A stretch of DNA of 38,256 nt, from positions 1 through 38,256 of the forward strand of contig WFWZ01000288.1 of assembly GCA_015490875.1 (NCBI GenBank), read 5' to 3'. A model generated the notes under the pieces. That model was not told the DNA's origin and ran no database searches. It saw only the letters and a program-made list of their open reading frames with translations. The stretch is from Planctomycetaceae bacterium. GTDB taxonomy: Bacteria > Planctomycetota > Planctomycetia > Pirellulales > Pirellulaceae. The position numbers and the translations under genes are program-made. Positions 35,789-38,256 of the stretch are shown piece by piece (the first letter of the stretch is position 1; each line of letters opens with the position of its first letter).

Positions 35789-35985
35789 GTGTTGCGAAAA
35801 AAATGGTTGGCGAGCCCCGCCTGGCCGCGAAGATCTACCCCAAAGGCCATTCTCGTCAGCCGAATGGGAGTGAGTACGGACCGGGAGCGGTCTCCCAAGA
35901 AGAACCTGTTTGGGTGTTCGCCGCGCAGGCGAAGTGCCTGTGACGGCGCAGCCGTTTTTTTATACGTACTTGGAGGATGGGACGA
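35789..35985 (+). promoter_or_regulatory. Structured leader with attenuator-like terminator
   Basis: The leader between the promoter and the small gene holds a long hairpin (35919-35930 with 35936-35948, one bulged A) and a second, overlapping hairpin ACGGC/GCCGT (35943-35947, 35951-35955) that runs straight into seven T (35955-35961). The two cannot form together because they share 35943-35948. GGAGG (35972-35976) follows. This is the layout of transcription attenuation; the signal is unknown, and it is not a riboswitch class I recognise. Confidence 0.5.
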
Positions 35986-36210
35986 ATGAAAGCCCCTCGC
36001 AATGTGTTCGAGGCCATCTTGAAGTTTGGCCACGACGAGGACTTTGTGCCGGAGGCCTCGGAAGACTTCGAGCCGACCTCCGCGCCGGCCGGATCCGAGG
36101 AAAAAATCGAAGTGCTTCGCCGGCGCGTGGAAATGGGCCTCCCCTTGTGGCATGCCAAGGACCGCCGCGACTACAGCGGTCTGACCGGCGCGATTCGGCC
36201 TCGAGACTGA
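35986..36210 (+). CDS. Small conserved hypothetical protein
   Basis: A 74-aa acidic protein with the C-terminal pattern KIEVLRRRVEMGLPLWHAKDRRDYSGL, which I recall from small proteins of Pirellulales; the function is unknown. GGAGG lies 9 nt before this ATG; an ATG three codons upstream (35977) directly abuts it and is less likely. It has no membrane segment and no Cys. A strong promoter and an attenuator-like leader precede it, and a perfect terminator follows 65 nt after its stop, so it is a single-gene transcription unit, probably highly expressed. Confidence 0.78.
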   Translation: MKAPRNVFEAILKFGHDEDFVPEASEDFEPTSAPAGSEEKIEVLRRRVEMGLPLWHAKDRRDYSGLTGAIRPRD

Positions 36211-36275
36211 ATACGACGGGAACCGGGCCGATGCATCGGCAACTTCGGTCGCCGGCCCGGAACCAGATTCACGAC

Positions 36276-36312
36276 GAGCCGGGCGATGGCCAATCGCCCG
36301 GCTCGTTCTTTG
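36276..36312 (+). terminator. Rho-independent terminator after the small gene
   Basis: GAGCCGGGCGAT (36276-36287) and ATCGCCCGGCTC (36293-36304) form a perfect 12-bp stem with a 5-nt loop, followed by GTTCTTTG. The tail is U-rich but interrupted. Confidence 0.75.
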
Positions 36313-36410
36313 CGCCCGGCCGAGTTGCCGCTTTTTTCCCAGTGAACAGGCGACAATAATGGAAGCAATCCTGCGCTAGAGATGAGATCCACTTGTCGGA
36401 GAATGCCAAC

Positions 36411-36674
36411 GTGACCAAGTCGCACGAAGACCGCCTGCTGGCTCGTATTAGCGTCAACCCCGACATCTTCGGTGGCAAACCGATCATTCGCGGAATGCGA
36501 ATCGCCGTAGAACATATTCTGGGAATGCTGGCAGCCGGAGACAGTGTGGACACCATCCTCGAGGAATACGAGTTTCTCGAGCCCGAGGATATTCAAGCTT
36601 GTCTGCTGTATGCTCACCGCTCGGTGGCTGGTGAAAGCGTTCACGAACGAATTATGGGAGCGCCGTCGCGATGA
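36411..36674 (+). CDS. DUF433 antitoxin-like protein
   Basis: An 87-aa protein with the DUF433 core RISVNPDIFGGKPIIRGMRIAVEHILGMLAAGDSVDTILEEY, a helix-turn-helix-like domain often paired with DUF5615/PIN-like toxins. The GTG at 36411 has GGAGA 8 nt upstream; a TTG at 36393 is possible. Its stop overlaps the next gene by four bases (ATGA), the usual coupling of toxin-antitoxin pairs. It probably binds the partner and represses its own promoter; this is inferred from the family. Confidence 0.85.
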   Translation: MTKSHEDRLLARISVNPDIFGGKPIIRGMRIAVEHILGMLAAGDSVDTILEEYEFLEPEDIQACLLYAHRSVAGESVHERIMGAPSR

Positions 36675-37018
36675 GGTTTCTCCTCGACGTGTGCGCTTCG
36701 TCGCGAGCCCTCTATGCCTTTCTCGAGGAAGACGGACACGACGTGGTATCGGTCGTGGCGCGAGACCTGACCGCGAGCGACTCGGATATCCTCGCGATGG
36801 CGTTGGAAGAAGATCGTATCCTCGTGACGGAGGACAAAGACTTCGGCGAACTCGTCTTTGTCCGGCGAGCCTCTCATGGTCCCATTGTGCGTCTCGTGGA
36901 GCTGACGGTCGCTGAGCAGGTCGCGGCAATGCGAGATTTGCTCAAGCATCACTCGAGCCAACTGACCGGTCAAGTCCTTATCACTGTTGGTCGAGGCCGC
37001 GTCCGGATTCGTCGCTAA
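36671..37018 (+). CDS. DUF5615 PIN-like toxin candidate
   Basis: A 115-aa protein of the DUF5615/Mut7-C-like PIN family: an N-terminal acidic strand FLLDVCASS (D6), a middle helix DSDILAMALEEDRILVTEDKDFGELVF with acidic residues (DKDFG), and a C-terminal strand. These residues may form a metal-dependent RNase site. It overlaps the DUF433 gene by four bases. The first Asp is followed by V instead of the more usual E/N, so activity is uncertain. Its stop overlaps the converging bestrophin stop by four bases. Confidence 0.82.
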   Translation: MRFLLDVCASSRALYAFLEEDGHDVVSVVARDLTASDSDILAMALEEDRILVTEDKDFGELVFVRRASHGPIVRLVELTVAEQVAAMRDLLKHHSSQLTGQVLITVGRGRVRIRR

Positions 37019-37872
37019 TCCAGTGTCGCTCTCCCAGACCCTGGTTCGCGCAGCACTTCGCTCACGGAACGGTCGATGACCTCGCAGAGACCTTTCAGAT
37101 CAAGTTGATCCTCGTCGGCGCCGAACGGTTCTTCCACATGGCGAGCTACGACTTCGGCTGTCACGGAGAAGTAGGTGGCGAGCATCGTGAGGGGAATCGT
37201 CCACCATCCGAAGTTCTCGACGAGTCCCCAAGGGAGAATCAACAAGTACAAAACGATGGCCTTCCAGGTAATCCATCGCCAGGAAATCGGCATCAGCGTG
37301 TTCTTGATGCGCTCGCAGGCGCCGCAGATCTCCATCAGCCACCGAGCTTCCGAGTCGAGTATCCATAGTTGCTCAGCCCTCACGTGCTGCTCGTCATCCC
37401 ACTTCGCGAATTTCTCGTAGATGTGCCGCACGATGTAGCTCGGCAAGTGACCCGGCCGCTCGAAATCGCGTCCGAATCCCGGCAACCGTCGCAACTCGGG
37501 ATCGTCCCGTAGATGGTCCTTGAGTCCTCGGCAGAAAGCGACGATGAGATCGCGCATGCGCGCCTTGTCCGCTGACGGGACTCGAGGCAACTCGCGGATC
37601 TTGATCGCCAGATTCCGACTCACATTGACGAGCTTGCCCCAGAGCGTCCTCCCTTCCCACCAACGCTCGTAGGCGCGATTGACGCGAAACGCGATCAGCA
37701 GCGCCAGCGCAAAGGACGTGACGGCATCCAACGCCAGCGGGATTTCAGGAACATACGAGAAGGGGGGATAGGGTTTGAGCAACGTCAAGGCGCTGTATGC
37801 GGCGAACCCAGCCGAGAGCCACAGCGACTGAACGATGGGAACGGTAAGCCGTGCATACTTGCGTGAGGGCAT
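37015..37872 (-). CDS. Bestrophin family anion channel-like protein
   Basis: A 285-aa protein of the bestrophin/UPF0187 family of pentameric chloride-type channels. The N-terminal two membrane helices (about 12-32 and 44-62), the following FRVNRAYERWWEGRTLWGKLVNVSRNLA stretch, and the third and fourth helices (about 205-245) fit the family. IPLTMLATYFSVTAEVVARHVEEPFG, ending in the acidic EEPFG segment, is typical. Its 3' end overlaps the toxin candidate by four bases. No ribosome binding site is evident before the ATG. In bacteria the ion carried is often unknown. Confidence 0.92.
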   Translation of the reverse strand: MPSRKYARLTVPIVQSLWLSAGFAAYSALTLLKPYPPFSYVPEIPLALDAVTSFALALLIAFRVNRAYERWWEGRTLWGKLVNVSRNLAIKIRELPRVPSADKARMRDLIVAFCRGLKDHLRDDPELRRLPGFGRDFERPGHLPSYIVRHIYEKFAKWDDEQHVRAEQLWILDSEARWLMEICGACERIKNTLMPISWRWITWKAIVLYLLILPWGLVENFGWWTIPLTMLATYFSVTAEVVARHVEEPFGADEDQLDLKGLCEVIDRSVSEVLREPGSGRATLD

Positions 37873-38256
37873 GGCAGCGAAGCTCGTAGTTGTCGGAGGT
37901 CGGGATCGATTGGTCCAGGAAGACCCTAGGCCGCATCCACGTCAACGAATCGCGGCGGACGCCGCGGACATAGTGGACCGATCGGCTCGGCGATTCAAGG
38001 CTGCTGCTACCAGAATGCCGGGGCCCGGCGATCATAGCCAAGGCCCCGAAGCGGACTCGCCCGAAAACGACCAAGGCTCCGGACACGTGGCATGGCTCTC
38101 TATACGGCGTACTCGAGAGGTGATGCGAGTGTCCCCGGGCGAACCTCTTGCAACTTTTTCAAAGTGTTTTTCCAAGATTTACGCAGACTGCTCTTGACGC
38201 CGACATCTGATTCCCGGTATCACTCCCGCCGCTTATCAAGGATCTGTTCCCAACGA
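37873..38256. other. Gene-free right edge of the window
   Basis: These 384 bp contain no supported gene. Open frames on both strands lack ribosome binding sites. The stretch from about 38150 is AT-rich and leads into a promoter-like pair (38194-38223), so a gene or RNA probably starts beyond the window. Confidence 0.5.
38194..38223 (+). promoter_or_regulatory. Possible promoter pointing out of the window
   Basis: TTGACG (38194-38199) and TATCAC (38218-38223) are 18 nt apart. AT-rich sequence (CTTTTTCAAAGTGTTTTTCC) lies 25-45 nt upstream, like an UP element. The downstream gene is outside the window. Confidence 0.42.

Noticed and set aside
35789..35961. Known riboswitch class (guanidine, glycine, SAM, TPP) in the leader of the small gene
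   Set aside because: I compared remembered core motifs of these classes and found none; only the attenuator-like hairpins are supported.

Overview
The window looks like chromosomal DNA of a high-GC bacterium of the phylum Planctomycetota, most likely a Pirellulales-type lineage. This is inferred from the gene content, not from a marker gene: a PSCyt1/DUF1549/DUF1553 cytochrome-like protein, an FAD oxidoreductase with a golvesin-like tail, an FGly sulfatase, a DUF6798-like membrane protein, tandem-TlpA lipoproteins and small YAYGWFG/RVE-GLPLWH-type hypothetical proteins are typical of that phylum. No rRNA, tRNA, insertion sequence, prophage or CRISPR array was found.

Left part (1-5206, + strand): the 3' end of a DUF499-type ATPase gene of the kind found in DNA-modification/defence loci, a 530-bp gap with a hairpin and a weak promoter, then a two-gene pyruvate:ferredoxin oxidoreductase in which a NifJ-type chain is split in two (domains I-IV, then ferredoxin plus TPP domains), and a small zinc-ribbon membrane protein. 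From 5225 to 8581 come a secreted FAD oxidoreductase (-), a FliL-like lipoprotein (+) and a small secreted protein (+).

Middle (8600-23076, - strand): ten genes in the same direction, many nearly touching. In transcription order they are a 1145-aa LamG plus hydrolase-like secreted protein, a sulfatase, a DUF6798-like membrane protein, a CoA-type Nudix hydrolase, argC, argJ, a K+ channel with RCK domain, a PIG-L deacetylase, mobB and a DUF1549/DUF1553 protein. The first two suggest sulfated polysaccharide breakdown; argC-argJ supply arginine; the rest is mixed housekeeping.

Right part (23200-38256): a small secreted protein, a cluster of inverted/direct intergenic repeats, an iron-sulfur repair protein (RIC), a prepilin-peptidase-like ORF that runs in frame into a LOG-family gene, a tandem thioredoxin-fold lipoprotein, ribBA, an atypical Gfo/Idh/MocA oxidoreductase, a transglutaminase-like/TPR protein, a PilZ-like protein, a candidate small RNA with twin terminators, yjbQ, a small protein behind an attenuator-like leader, a DUF433/DUF5615 toxin-antitoxin pair and a bestrophin.

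The strongest leads are the in-frame peptidase-LOG fusion with its own internal ribosome binding site, the promoter/leader at 35754-35985, the candidate RNA at about 35015-35155, the large LamG/hydrolase protein next to the sulfatase, and the repeat cluster at 23881-24169. No complete new multi-gene system could be demonstrated from sequence alone.
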